NCBI RefSeq assembly: GCF_002836505.1
Contig: NZ_PJBF01000040.1
Span: 62,001-126,000 of the forward strand
Source: Psychrobacter sp. Choline-02u-9
Lineage (GTDB): Bacteria > Pseudomonadota > Gammaproteobacteria > Pseudomonadales > Moraxellaceae
Reading direction: 5' to 3'
DNA length: 64,000 nt
A model generated the notes under the pieces. That model saw only the letters and a list, made by a program, of their open reading frames with translations, was not told the DNA's origin and did not search any database. Below are positions 7,617 through 16,630 of the stretch, one piece after another (the stretch's first letter is position 1; every line of letters starts with the position of its first letter). Both the position numbers and the translations under genes were made by a program.

Positions 7617-10600
7617 CTAGTTTTTAAGTAGCACCATTAGTAAGCACCCCAAATACTTCAGCACCCCCGACGAAGCATAATAATCAACTGTCATAGCCAA
7701 ATTCTTATCAGACCACTTATGTTTTTTCTGTACCACCCTCACCTCATAGCCATGAAAATTTTGACGAGCTCCTTTCCTTATCTGACTATATAGACGGAGA
7801 TCCTTTTTAATATCTCGTACTGCTTGCTCGCTATGCGCCCTAACCTGCCAATGACTGGCATCAATAAGCTGACAACCAACTATCATGAACTCCTGTAGCA
7901 TTTTAAGCTGGGCCTCTTTCATACCGAAATGAATTGATGAAGTATTTAAATTGTTTTTATCTGCAAATATTTCCACGAACAATTTCAGTCTAGCAGGCTC
8001 ATCAATTGACATTTGATAAGCTCGATCAAGCGCTCTAACTAGAACCTCTTGGTTTTTATGTCCCGTTGGCGCACTTAGAAACAACCTATCATCGGTAAAA
8101 ACCTGACGAGCTTTATCGTAAACTTGTCTAGCTTCATTGATAGCGATCGCATGCCTTAGTGCGACCTCTTGCAACCGCTCAGCTCTTTTATCAATATTTA
8201 TATTTTGTAGCTCTTCTAACAGTGCAATGACATCATAAACTTTAGGATGAATAAATATAGACAGCTGAGTATCTACTGCATCATTTTGCGGGGCTTGCTG
8301 GCAAGCCATGTTAACTGGTGTGCTGTTATAAGAAAATAGAGAATCTTTGCTCGCAATCTTATTGGTTAAATAACCACGCATCTTATCAAGATAAACCTGT
8401 TTAGTACTAGCATTATATGCCCTGCCGTCTTGCCTATTCACTGTCTGGTAACCAATGCCAGTCACCATCTCAAATACGGTTATAGGCATAAAAAGTTTGG
8501 CTTGACTCATTTGCCAACCAGCCAGCAAATGAGCGGTATGGATATAATATTCAAACGTAGTATCTGGCGTTAGATGCCCAGCAAGACTAGCCAGCCCAAA
8601 CCATATCCCTTTTTCTTTATTATTAGAAAGCACAGCGCTAACAATAGCGTCGCTATGATCTCTATCATAATCTGTCATCACCTGCTTAAGTGGCGATCCG
8701 CTTAACACAAGTGCCAATTGAGTAATCGCAGTATGTCGAAAGCTATGAAAGGTAAAGTCATGTGTAATTAGCAATCTATCCCATATTATTTTCATCACAT
8801 TGCTGAAAAATACAGATGGTAGTGGTTGATCGCCTGACCCTTGTGAGAATAGATAAAGGCGCTTTAACCTTTTTTGTTGATAATAGAATGTGATGAACGG
8901 TTGCAACTCATCAGTCTGCAAAAGCTTGTCTATCGGTATTAATCTTTTGGCACTACTGCTTTTTAGCCGGCGATAGCGGTTAGGTTTGAGAATTATTTTT
9001 GGCATTTCAATCACTTGACCATTGATGAAACCTATATCTGTAATGTCTTTAACCTTAATACCAATAATTTCATTAATACGCATCCCTGTTCGATAAGCAA
9101 GCGCCAGTACAATGAAACATAGCTGCTTTTGTTCTATCTCTAACTCTGATGTTTGGATATAGCTTTTCATCGCTCTATACACGCGCGGTGATATCATTTC
9201 AGCTTTTACGACTTGCCGGTTACTACCCCATGGAAAATACACATAAGGTGCATCAAAGTGTATACGCTGATGATCATGAAATGCACGCAGACGCCCATAA
9301 GTAAATTTCTGGCTGTCTTTCAGGCGGTCAAGATGAGATAGCTGCTGACCAGTAGCATTGTTATCATTATCTATACCACTAGACGTATCATCAAACTCTG
9401 TTGATTTGCACAGTACAGACAATTTGCGACCATCTTTTACCTTACTTTGAATAATCTGCTCATAAACTTCCTCAAAGTCATTACCCTCCCACTGATCAAT
9501 ATCCTCATCCATTGTCAGCATCAACCAGTCACGACCAATACAGCCCACATATTTACTGATAGTATTAAGTCGAACGCTAGTATCATCTAGCAATGATAAT
9601 GCCCAGCTAAGCAAGCGTTGTGCATTAAGCTGGCTAGCATCTGTCTTTAATATTGTGATAGTAGAAATAGCAGCGCTTCTAGTCAATTTGAGCGCATCTT
9701 GCAGCTCTTTAATCAGATTTTTACTAAAACTAGGATAGTTTATGGTACTACTTTGGCTATCCGATTTTATCAATGATTGATAGCTGGCATCAAACAGCTC
9801 AGACCACTCGAGTGGCTCAGGACTTGGATTGATGAGCTCTCGGTTATAATGGATTAGCTTATCCGTAAACAAACCAGTGGTTTTAATATCACCTTGCTTC
9901 ACCACGGCTAGCGCCCCATCAATCAGGCTACCCTCTAGCTGTCGCCAGTGGTAGTTGGCACATTTGATGAGCAGTGAGTGCTGCGGGCGATCGATATCTT
10001 TATTGGTGAGTTTAAGTGTTTTCGAGATATCGTTGATGATGGTATTAAATGACTTTATCTTGGCAGTGTTTAACTCTTTATCCTTTAGAGCATATAAAAA
10101 ACACAGGCTCATATCATCGGGAACATAATCAACAAAACGGTGTAAGCTTTCGCTGTCATCTAGCGTAGTTCCATAATTATCATCACGCACTCTAAGCGGT
10201 ATTATAGCCAAACATTCTACTCTGCTTTTTTCATCAGTCGCTGGCATGTCAATCTGATAAATCTGACGCTCACCAAACAGCCAATCGTATAACGCTCTTA
10301 GTACCTCAATGTCATTAATACCACCATACATGATGCTGCAATACAGGAACCCCTCAACCAAGTCATTGACTGAAAAACGCCGCTTTCGTTGCCAAACCTC
10401 TATCGTTGTCGTACTACTGTCTGCCACAGCACGTCCATTCACAAACCAATCATAGTTAATGGTCAAGCGCTCACGAGTTGCAAGTATCGGTACCACAGGC
10501 TCATTAAGATATATCTGGTGAGTTTTATTATAATCACGAACAAACTCTAAAAACCCGCGCCGAGCCAATTGGAAGTTTTGAGCGGTATCGAACTTCTCCT

Positions 10601-10781
10601 CTAGCAACTGGTTAATTGCTTCATAATGATGCTGCAGCTCACAAGGCGGCTGCATGGAATTTTGATTGATATATTCTTCGATTAATTTTTTAGCATCACG
10701 CTTAACACTTTTTTTGGATTCTTCTCTATTAAGCTGTCGCAGTTTATGAGCGCTAATATTATCCATATAGACGAACCTCAA
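7617..10781 (-). CDS. Very large tyrosine recombinase (phage integrase family)
   Basis: A 1054-aa protein whose central part is a tyrosine recombinase catalytic domain: YRTGMRINEIIGI with the first Arg (about 568), a Lys-bearing beta region, HSFRHTA (HxxR, about 679), LAGH (about 740) and a Tyr in FEYYIHTAHLL (about 748). All catalytic residues are present, so it should cut and join DNA. The long N-terminal region (1-540) and the 280-residue C-terminal extension, with basic helices, exceed the usual 300-450 aa. Its start overlaps the 770-aa gene by 23 bp. The three-gene order resembles the integrase operons of integrative elements with several tyrosine recombinases, such as the intA/tfp/intB type. 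I am not certain it belongs to that family. Confidence 0.85.
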   Translation of the reverse strand: MRFVYMDNISAHKLRQLNREESKKSVKRDAKKLIEEYINQNSMQPPCELQHHYEAINQLLEEKFDTAQNFQLARRGFLEFVRDYNKTHQIYLNEPVVPILATRERLTINYDWFVNGRAVADSSTTTIEVWQRKRRFSVNDLVEGFLYCSIMYGGINDIEVLRALYDWLFGERQIYQIDMPATDEKSRVECLAIIPLRVRDDNYGTTLDDSESLHRFVDYVPDDMSLCFLYALKDKELNTAKIKSFNTIINDISKTLKLTNKDIDRPQHSLLIKCANYHWRQLEGSLIDGALAVVKQGDIKTTGLFTDKLIHYNRELINPSPEPLEWSELFDASYQSLIKSDSQSSTINYPSFSKNLIKELQDALKLTRSAAISTITILKTDASQLNAQRLLSWALSLLDDTSVRLNTISKYVGCIGRDWLMLTMDEDIDQWEGNDFEEVYEQIIQSKVKDGRKLSVLCKSTEFDDTSSGIDNDNNATGQQLSHLDRLKDSQKFTYGRLRAFHDHQRIHFDAPYVYFPWGSNRQVVKAEMISPRVYRAMKSYIQTSELEIEQKQLCFIVLALAYRTGMRINEIIGIKVKDITDIGFINGQVIEMPKIILKPNRYRRLKSSSAKRLIPIDKLLQTDELQPFITFYYQQKRLKRLYLFSQGSGDQPLPSVFFSNVMKIIWDRLLITHDFTFHSFRHTAITQLALVLSGSPLKQVMTDYDRDHSDAIVSAVLSNNKEKGIWFGLASLAGHLTPDTTFEYYIHTAHLLAGWQMSQAKLFMPITVFEMVTGIGYQTVNRQDGRAYNASTKQVYLDKMRGYLTNKIASKDSLFSYNSTPVNMACQQAPQNDAVDTQLSIFIHPKVYDVIALLEELQNINIDKRAERLQEVALRHAIAINEARQVYDKARQVFTDDRLFLSAPTGHKNQEVLVRALDRAYQMSIDEPARLKLFVEIFADKNNLNTSSIHFGMKEAQLKMLQEFMIVGCQLIDASHWQVRAHSEQAVRDIKKDLRLYSQIRKGARQNFHGYEVRVVQKKHKWSDKNLAMTVDYYASSGVLKYLGCLLMVLLKN

Positions 10782-13071
10782 TTTGTTTTAAGTGAAGATC
10801 TGTAGCGATCGCATCTAAATGAGGGCTGAGCTGGTGCAGCTGATTGATAGAGCTTGATGACATCGGGTGCATGAACTCCTGATCAGGATGCTCGTGACCG
10901 TAAAGCGCGCAAATTAGATAGTCAGGTACGCGCCCTGTGAGCATAGTTCTCAGCTGATGACGCAGCCAATTATCCTGATGACTAAAAAAGTCTTGCAACT
11001 GATAACGGACTCGGCTTGGCGTAATACTGGCGAAGCCTTTTGGGTTTTTTTGGTAAATTTGAATGAGGGGTTGTTCTGATTGCAAGATGGCATTGATGGG
11101 ATAAGGCGCTGCTGGACATAATGGATTATAGATAGCGGCAAATTGTTTAATATAAATAATGTAGTTTTGAATAGCCGTTATCAAAAACTTACTAAGAGGA
11201 ATGAGCCTGCCATCAGACTGCGCATGACGCTCTTCTTTGTCAGACACCCATAGCATGCACCGCTGAAAGTCAAACTGGTGTAGCAAGCCTGGTGCGTGCT
11301 TGACTGGGCGAATACCAGTTTGGATCATAACAATATGCCACAGCCAAATACTATAGCTATTAAACTGCGCAATGTAGCGATCCATGTGGGATTTTAGCTT
11401 GCCATTAAAACTCTCGGCACTGACAGCCAGTTGATTAAAGAACTGCTGGCACATTGTGGTCTTTAGCACCATATCGCTACCAATGTGGCTTCTATGCCCG
11501 TTCATCTGTACGCTACACTCATCTATTAAAAGTGCTTTTTGCTCATCATTGCAGTATTCAGTTATCAGCTCTGCCGCTTTTATATAAGTTTGCTCTAGCT
11601 CTACCGTTTTAGTGCTAAGGTAATACAGCGCAGAGCTATGCCGTACATCAACACCTGTGATCAGGTCAGCATATAATGGCTTATTAAGCTCGTTTTTGAT
11701 CAATATAAACAGGCCTGCTTCAATATACTGAGGACTCAGTGCTGGCAGGTTAAGCAGATCTTTAGCATAAGAGATAGCGTCTTTAACAGTATCGGATGAA
11801 ACGGTAATTTTATCCTCAAGCATAATCTGTAAAGCTTCAGGAATTGCACGATAAAAGGTACTGCCATAGCTTTGTCTGTGGGCAAGCAGATGACTTCGAG
11901 TATTGGTCGTCACATCAATCATGATGGCAATGCTACTAACTTTACGGACACGGTCATAAATGAAATACCTCCGTTGACTAAGACTACATTGCCAATCAGC
12001 AATGATGCTATCGATACTAAGTCCACTTAATAGTGACAGTAGTAAGACGACATACCCAGTGCCACTTTCTTTATCAACACTCATAAAGCGCTGCCAAAGC
12101 GTGGCAAATAACATTTGGTATCCGGTAATGCTTAGCTGACGATGATTGGTTGGGAAATGAAATTGATTACGGCGGGCATGTTGATGGTTATTTTTCAATC
12201 GCCATTGCTGCAGCTCAGAGGATTTAGCAATTTGTGTGGCTGGCTTAAAGTCATTGTCTAGCAAAGGTACTTCGTTGTCATCAGCAATATTTTCAGCGAT
12301 TGCCACGTTACTGTGCTTTTTTGATTGTTTCGTACCAAACACTATACTTTGTAGTGGCTCATTGTCAGTATCCACTAATGTCTTGATGACGGTTTGAGCC
12401 GACTTTACGCGTTTAGTACTCTCAGTATAAGTTTTGCCAACAAAGGTTTTATTATTAATTACCACCTCATAAGCCAGCCTGATTTGACCTATTTTACTAC
12501 CAAGATATTGGTTCGCTGTTTTACCTGTTGCCTCTCTCTGTTTAACGCTTGCTTCATATTGTCTGATATAAGATAAGCATGAGGACAAGCTATCGCACTG
12601 ATCGTGAATACTGATTAACTGGTCGAGAATCTCACACTGCGGATCAGTAGGTCTTAGTGCCATACGAATACGCACGCCAAGCTTATCAATTTTAGCAAAG
12701 TGCTTGTCATGGCGTGCTGTGATCATAAATATAATTTTTAAGTAGCCGCTCATAAACCGCCAAGCATTACTGTTAATATCAACTTTTCCATACGTCTGAT
12801 AAAAGACAATTAGCATATAGCTGACCGCCCACTCTCCAGTTTTACCTTCCCGAATAATTTGTGTCATTACCTCAGTGCAGTTTATGCCAGTAAAGTCTTC
12901 AAAATTAGACTCTAGTGTTGAGAGCAATAAATCAATATCATCATCTGGTACTAAATTAATCACATCAATCATAAGCTGAGACATTTGTATGTGATGTGGT
13001 GAACCTACTGGGATAAGCTTATCAAACACTCGCCTATCGATTACTTCATTAAATAATTTAGTGTGAACCAT
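10759..13071 (-). CDS. Degenerate tyrosine-recombinase-fold protein
   Basis: A 770-aa protein. The C-terminal third keeps pieces of the tyrosine recombinase fold: IQTGIRPVKHAPGL (Arg I), a segment LRHQLRTMLTG with H..R, and LYGHEHPDQEFMHP with a Gly-His. The position of the catalytic Tyr seems to be replaced (FMHPMSSSS), so it may bind and bridge DNA rather than cut it, acting as a partner of the 1054-aa enzyme. The N-terminal 500 residues are helical and show no family I recognise. It overlaps the upstream 189-aa gene by 14 bp and the downstream recombinase by 23 bp, so translation is probably coupled. Loss of the Tyr is read by eye and needs structural confirmation. Confidence 0.7.
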   Translation of the reverse strand: MVHTKLFNEVIDRRVFDKLIPVGSPHHIQMSQLMIDVINLVPDDDIDLLLSTLESNFEDFTGINCTEVMTQIIREGKTGEWAVSYMLIVFYQTYGKVDINSNAWRFMSGYLKIIFMITARHDKHFAKIDKLGVRIRMALRPTDPQCEILDQLISIHDQCDSLSSCLSYIRQYEASVKQREATGKTANQYLGSKIGQIRLAYEVVINNKTFVGKTYTESTKRVKSAQTVIKTLVDTDNEPLQSIVFGTKQSKKHSNVAIAENIADDNEVPLLDNDFKPATQIAKSSELQQWRLKNNHQHARRNQFHFPTNHRQLSITGYQMLFATLWQRFMSVDKESGTGYVVLLLSLLSGLSIDSIIADWQCSLSQRRYFIYDRVRKVSSIAIMIDVTTNTRSHLLAHRQSYGSTFYRAIPEALQIMLEDKITVSSDTVKDAISYAKDLLNLPALSPQYIEAGLFILIKNELNKPLYADLITGVDVRHSSALYYLSTKTVELEQTYIKAAELITEYCNDEQKALLIDECSVQMNGHRSHIGSDMVLKTTMCQQFFNQLAVSAESFNGKLKSHMDRYIAQFNSYSIWLWHIVMIQTGIRPVKHAPGLLHQFDFQRCMLWVSDKEERHAQSDGRLIPLSKFLITAIQNYIIYIKQFAAIYNPLCPAAPYPINAILQSEQPLIQIYQKNPKGFASITPSRVRYQLQDFFSHQDNWLRHQLRTMLTGRVPDYLICALYGHEHPDQEFMHPMSSSSINQLHQLSPHLDAIATDLHLKQIEVRLYG

Positions 13072-13627
13072 AAGAAGTTTCCATCCAACTCAGGTTTTTG
13101 GGCAGCCCCAGCATCACCTCATCATTGGCTAATTTACACTGCTGATACTCATAAGCACTTTGGCTGATACCAGCGAACCTACAATAATTGTCTACCGTCA
13201 GGCGCTCAATATTCATGAGTTCGCAAATAATACTTTTTGGTGCACTATTACTGATTGCCTTAAAAAACTCAGGATGATTAATTCCCCTTGAGAAGGCTAG
13301 CTCGATCACCTCACTCCAAGCTAAGCGCTTAATATCTCTCAGGCTTTCAGCAGCAACTAAGCAAGGCTGACGTGAACTAGTCTCTTCTATTAGAATTTCA
13401 TCAAACCTTCTAAACTCATTAAAAAAATAATAAGTCGAATCTTTACCAATCACCAATCGTAGCGGTGGGCGGTAATAATCATCCAAGCCACCTATATTTA
13501 TACTAGCTATTCTTGGCCTAAATTGATGCCATATCAGCAATGCCTTTTGCGCATCTTGATGAACAACCAGATTATATTTACTGAAAGTTATAAACTTCTG
13601 AGTAGGTTTTAGATGAATATCATTCAT
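13058..13627 (-). CDS. Accessory protein of the recombinase operon (unknown fold)
   Basis: A 189-aa protein at the head of the recombinase operon. Its first 90 residues look like a small beta-rich domain (LVIGKDSTYYFFNEF). The second half contains helices with a possible helix-turn-helix (SIICELMNIERLTVDNYCRF, then AGISQSAYEYQ), suggesting DNA binding and perhaps control of site choice. Operons with several large tyrosine recombinases often carry one such small accessory gene. The family is not recognised. It overlaps the next gene by 14 bp. The 240 bp upstream hold an AT-rich promoter-like stretch and the terminator of the XRE gene. Confidence 0.6.
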   Translation of the reverse strand: MNDIHLKPTQKFITFSKYNLVVHQDAQKALLIWHQFRPRIASINIGGLDDYYRPPLRLVIGKDSTYYFFNEFRRFDEILIEETSSRQPCLVAAESLRDIKRLAWSEVIELAFSRGINHPEFFKAISNSAPKSIICELMNIERLTVDNYCRFAGISQSAYEYQQCKLANDEVMLGLPKNLSWMETSYGSH

Positions 13628-13757
13628 TTTAATACTATTAATAGTGAAATATATTCATCATAATATGTTATAACTTATTGTTTGTAAAGCCTTTAATATT
13701 GCTGTTATATTTTTATCTTTGGATAACTCAAATACTGATTCATAACCATTTCTTAGA

Positions 13758-13816
13758 CAAAAAAATACTCCCTAACCCATGATAAATAAAGGCTAAAGAG
13801 TATTTTAAAATTTCAA
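13758..13816 (-). terminator. Terminator of the XRE regulator gene (minus strand)
   Basis: On the minus strand AAAATACTCTTTAGCC pairs imperfectly with GGTTAGGGAGTATTTT and is followed by a run of seven T. It lies 55 bp beyond the stop of the small XRE gene and separates it from the recombinase operon. Confidence 0.6.
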
Positions 13817-13870
13817 TTTTAGTTGGGTGAGAAGGTTAACGTTTTATATCAGTCCACCTTCCTATCAAGC

Positions 13871-14089
13871 TTAGTTCTCTTCATTCTCATCGGGAACATA
13901 CTTTAAAACATCCCCTGGGGTGACTTTTAATACTTGGCACAACTTACTCAAGGTATCGAATTCTATGCGAGTTGTCTCATCGTTATAAATTCTATGAAGC
14001 GTTGACTTGCTGATGTCTGTCATTCGTACTAAATCTGCAACTCGCAATCTTCTTTCTGCTAAAAGCACTGGTAGATTACATGAAATCAC
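13871..14089 (-). CDS. XRE/Cro-type helix-turn-helix regulator
   Basis: A 72-aa protein that is nearly all one HTH domain of the Cro/C1 (HTH_26, YozG-like) type: LLAERRLRVADLVRMTDISK, STLHRIYND, then FDTLSKLCQVLKVTPGDVL. Such regulators repress neighbouring mobile-element genes, often including their own. A near-palindrome (14104-14126) lies directly upstream and is a good operator candidate. The gene is read away from the Cys-rich gene at 14340, so the two may share control. It has its own terminator, so the recombinase operon is transcribed separately. Confidence 0.85.
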   Translation of the reverse strand: MISCNLPVLLAERRLRVADLVRMTDISKSTLHRIYNDETTRIEFDTLSKLCQVLKVTPGDVLKYVPDENEEN

Positions 14090-14103
14090 AATAAAATCCT
14101 TAT

Positions 14104-14126
14104 TGGTAAGTAAAAAATACTTGCCA
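14104..14126. promoter_or_regulatory. Candidate operator of the XRE regulator
   Basis: TGGTAAGTA (14104-14112) and TACTTGCCA (14118-14126) form a 9-bp inverted repeat with one mismatch around AAAAA, 15 bp upstream of the XRE start codon. The position fits autoregulation by the XRE protein. This is inferred from position and symmetry only. Confidence 0.45.
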
Positions 14127-14339
14127 GTGACTACTTTTCTGTTAAAATAATACTCGTTGGCAATAACTAAGTTTCCGTCAAAAACTATTTTGTGCTGACT
14201 AACGCTTTATTATGTCATAGACTCATCTTGCTGCTCAATAGCTGGCTAACTATGATGGGTGCGACTTGTTCGACAGATATAGTCACCATAAAAATGTGAT
14301 ACTAATCATAGTCATTCTGCCATTAAAAAGGAGTATGTT

Positions 14340-14660
14340 GTGGGCATCAGGATTGAATGGAGCATGACACAAAATGCTTGGGACAAACGGGTCTGTGAAG
14401 ATTATTGGGCCTATAATCATAAAATCAGCTATGTAGATTATGTACGTATGCTTTGTCAAAAATACAATATTAGCTCGCAAATATTATTTGAAACTATAAG
14501 CCAATGCTATGCTTGCTTAGATGATGTTTGCTGTGAATATTGTGGTAGCGCCTGTCCAATTGAAGTACCTGCTGATATCGCCTATATGCGGGCAAAAGAG
14601 AGTTGGTTTTGTGCAGTATGTGAGCATGCTATGTGGAGAAGTGACTTTATTAGCAAATAA
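14340..14660 (+). CDS. Small Cys-rich, probably zinc-binding protein
   Basis: A 106-aa protein starting with GTG; AAGGAG lies about 8 nt upstream. It has a helical N-terminus (WDKRVCEDYWAYNHKI) and two Cys knots, CCEYCGSACP (about 63-72) and CAVCEHAMW near the end, which together can hold one zinc ion. No clear family is recognised. Small zinc-ribbon proteins of this kind occur in mobile elements of Moraxellaceae as regulators. It lies between the XRE regulator and the HsdR remnant and has no cotranscribed partner. An ATG at 14364 is an alternative start without a good ribosome binding site. Confidence 0.55.
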   Translation: MGIRIEWSMTQNAWDKRVCEDYWAYNHKISYVDYVRMLCQKYNISSQILFETISQCYACLDDVCCEYCGSACPIEVPADIAYMRAKESWFCAVCEHAMWRSDFISK

Positions 14661-14710
14661 ATAATCAAATCTACTTTCGGCTAAAAAACTCATATTTTTA
14701 TCTGACATAA

Positions 14711-15132
14711 TCAATCCCTCTCACTCAAAGCGCTAACTCTATTCGTATGCATGACGATTTGGTTGTCGTTAACTTTATCCCAGATAGTTTGCGAGTAATT
14801 GATTAGGTCTCTATCAGCCAGGTTTTCAGTATCGAATAGATCATTTAACCTTGCGACTATTTTGATAGCCAGTCCTCTTGTTTATCCTTAGCATTGCCAG
14901 CTCCACCGCTACCAATATTCAGCGGATAGAAACTAACTTATTGCAGCTTTAAATCTTGTTGACGTAGCTTAGAAAAGCGGTAGTGGCTCATAATAATATT
15001 ACTAAAATAAACCTCATTATCATCGAGCCTCTCACGTAGCATAGGTTGCAAATGGCGAGCATAAAGACTTATCTTCTCTATATCCTTATTATCATAATCG
15101 ATAATCTGCGACATAAATTCATAATTTATCAT
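14711..15132 (-). pseudogene. C-terminal remnant of a type I restriction enzyme HsdR
   Basis: The fragment starts at the edge of the 280-bp repeat (15125) and reads FMSQIIDYDNKDIEKISLYA and FSNIIMSHYRFSKLRQQDLK, the C-terminal helical region of HsdR-type restriction subunits. A TAA (14938-14940) interrupts it. The same frame continues as VSFYPLNIGSGGAG and then, after a one-base loss near 14863, as RLNDLFDTENLADRDLINYS up to a stop at 14711-14713. So it is truncated at the 5' side and has one nonsense and one frameshift. It is a relic of a lost type I restriction system. hsdM and hsdS are not in the window. Confidence 0.7.
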
Positions 15133-15408
15133 TGTGTGCTTATTAGTCTTTAAACAGCTCGCTAGTGCTAAATCTCACTGACGATTACGCTTTTGGGAAA
15201 ACTATTTTATGGATCAAGTAGTAATTTCTTAGATGCTTATAGCCTTGTTAACGAGGGTTTAAGATTATTATTGTGATGAATAAATATCGATAATGATTAG
15301 ATATAGGTAGTAGAAAAAAAGATGCTAACGATATATACGGCATATTGCTATCACCCTTTTTGGGTTCGGAAGTTTACTCAGGCGAGTTTGTCAAAATTGG
15401 GGTTTGAG
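15125..15408 (+). repeat. Long repeat A, copy 1 (about 280 bp, pair with 35747-36029)
   Basis: From TTTATCATTGTG to GGGGTTTGAG this noncoding stretch is about 90 percent identical by eye to 35747-36029. It includes AGTAATTTCTTAGATGCTTA, TAGCCTTGTTAACGAGG and a hairpin region around TATATACGGCATATTG. It truncates HsdR at its left end and an IS256-family transposase at its right end. Its last 34 bp (15373-15406) are boundary repeat R2. Confidence 0.9.
15373..15406 (+). repeat. Module-boundary repeat R2
   Basis: TTTACTCAGGCGAGTTTGTC followed by AAAATTGGGGTTTG is the right end of long repeat A. The transposase fragment begins immediately after it. Confidence 0.7.
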
Positions 15409-15733
15409 CACTTTGATGAGGTATGGGGGGGATGAGTATCCGCATGTGGTTAAGTCTTGGCGCAGCAATTGGGAGGGCTTAACGGTGTTCTTCGAGTATT
15501 CTAAAGACATCAGAAAAGCAATTTATACCACCAACGCTATAGAATCACTGAACAGTGTGATTCGGACAGCGGTGAATAAGCGTAAGGTGTTCCCATCTGA
15601 TCAGGCCGCACTCAAGGTGCTGTACTTAGCCACCCAGCGGGCATCCAAAAAATGGTCGATGCCAATTCGTAACTGGACGGCTGCTCTTAATCGTTTTATG
15701 ATTATGTTGATGACCATATTAGCAGGCATTTAA
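15404..15733 (+). pseudogene. IS256-family transposase, C-terminal remnant
   Basis: The fragment encodes the C-terminal part of an IS256/MULE-type transposase: VKSWRSNWEGLTVFFEYSKD, IYTTNAIESLNSVIR, FPSDQAALKVLYLA, then the stop. Full proteins have about 400 aa and this is 109. The 5' part is missing at the junction with long repeat A. A run of seven G at 15425-15431 shifts the frame relative to the expected FDEVWGDEYP, a one-base insertion. The element's right inverted repeat follows. The fragment cannot be active. Confidence 0.85.
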
Positions 15734-15768
15734 TCTAGATGGCAGTTACACAGAATCTGGGATGAGCC
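15733..15768 (+). repeat. Right inverted-repeat end of the IS256-family element
   Basis: ATCTAGATGGCAGTTACACA followed by GAATCTGGGATGAG is the terminal sequence just beyond the transposase stop. The GGCAGTTACACAGAA form is typical for IS256-family ends. A second copy without the transposase is at 37402-37440. The stretch 15769-16117 to its right shows no gene. Confidence 0.7.
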
Positions 15769-16117
15769 CTCTTACGCAGGGGACGAAATAACTAAAAATA
15801 TTAATATTCATTCGTTAAGTTTCCGACAATCCCAGGACAGTTCAGAGCGTGTATTACTCTTCTAGATTTTAGTATATTTAGTAACTGCTGCCATATATTT
15901 ACCGTATAGAATTCATCGAAGTTTACCTACTGCACGAATATTTACGCAAAGTTTGGGAAAATCTCAGTTTGGTAGGAATTTGATCACGGCTACATTTTAT
16001 TCTGTTCAATCACTTCTAAAATCTTGTGAGCTTTACATATATAACGTTTAAGTACCATTTGCACGCTATCACACCAAATGACGTAGAAATCGAGAGCCCA
16101 AGAAATAGTTAATGGGC

Positions 16118-16189
16118 AACTATCGCAAATTTTGCGACAGTTACACCTTCTTCTAAAAGGCAGTTATCGCAAAAATTGCGATAACTGCC
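16118..16189. promoter_or_regulatory. Two tandem palindromes, probable operators of the VbhA-like gene
   Basis: AACTATCGCAAA (16118-16129) pairs with TTTGCGACAGTT (16131-16142) with one mismatch. GGCAGTTATCGCAA (16159-16172) pairs perfectly with 16176-16189. Both share the half-site AACT(A/G)TCGCAA, so the same dimeric protein could bind both. They lie 25-96 bp upstream of the antitoxin start. Autoregulation by an antitoxin or a lost toxin-antitoxin complex is the likely role. Confidence 0.65.
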
Positions 16190-16213
16190 TCAACTTATGA
16201 AATGGAAAGAGAA

Positions 16214-16438
16214 ATGTCTGATGATCGCCCCATCCTTGTAAGTGAAGCCGAAATTGCGAAGCGCCGGCGCATCACTGCAGATACGCTTGCTAGTTTTGCA
16301 GTTGATAACATCCCCGTGAATCCTGAGACCCAATATATCTTTGACGACTTCGTAGAAGGTAAGATTGCGACCAATGCAGAAGTTGACGAACTTTTACACG
16401 CTCATTATTCTAAAATCGCAAAGCCATCTAAGCATTGA
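16214..16438 (+). CDS. VbhA-like antitoxin, orphan
   Basis: A 74-aa protein with the VbhA antitoxin pattern: ILVSEAEIAKRRRI, a helix, then IPVNPETQYIFDDFVEGKIA and ELLHAHYSKIAK. VbhA-type proteins block Fic-domain toxins that AMPylate target proteins, by inserting an inhibitory helix. I chose ATG 16214 because GGAAAGAG is just upstream; ATG 16202 has no ribosome binding site. No Fic gene follows: after the stop there is only a 44-codon fragment (16496-16630). The gene may be the survivor of a broken toxin-antitoxin pair. The strong operators fit that idea. The assignment is by pattern and moderate. Confidence 0.55.
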   Translation: MSDDRPILVSEAEIAKRRRITADTLASFAVDNIPVNPETQYIFDDFVEGKIATNAEVDELLHAHYSKIAKPSKH

Positions 16439-16495
16439 TGGTTTAAATGCATGCGCTTTTAGTCTCCGCTGGTTATGCGTCTACTTTACTAATAA

Positions 16496-16630
16496 CAATC
16501 CAAAATCGAGGATTTACAGTCGGAGCCAGCAGGCGTAAAAGAGTTAAAAACCCTAAATGACGCAGGAACGTACGCTGTTTTTAGAGCGTCTATTGCTCCT
16601 CTGAATTTTATTGAGTATACCTATGGCTAA
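16496..16630 (+). pseudogene. Short coding-like fragment after the VbhA-like gene
   Basis: An open frame without a start reads KIEDLQSEPAGVKELKTLND, AGTYAVFRASIAPLNFIEYT and a stop at 16628-16630. Amino-acid composition is protein-like. It may be the tail of a lost gene, perhaps the partner toxin, but no Fic motif (HPFxxGNG) is visible. The remaining stretch to 16948 holds a palindromic GTACTTCGTGGTGTAC (16731-16749) and no convincing gene. Confidence 0.3.
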
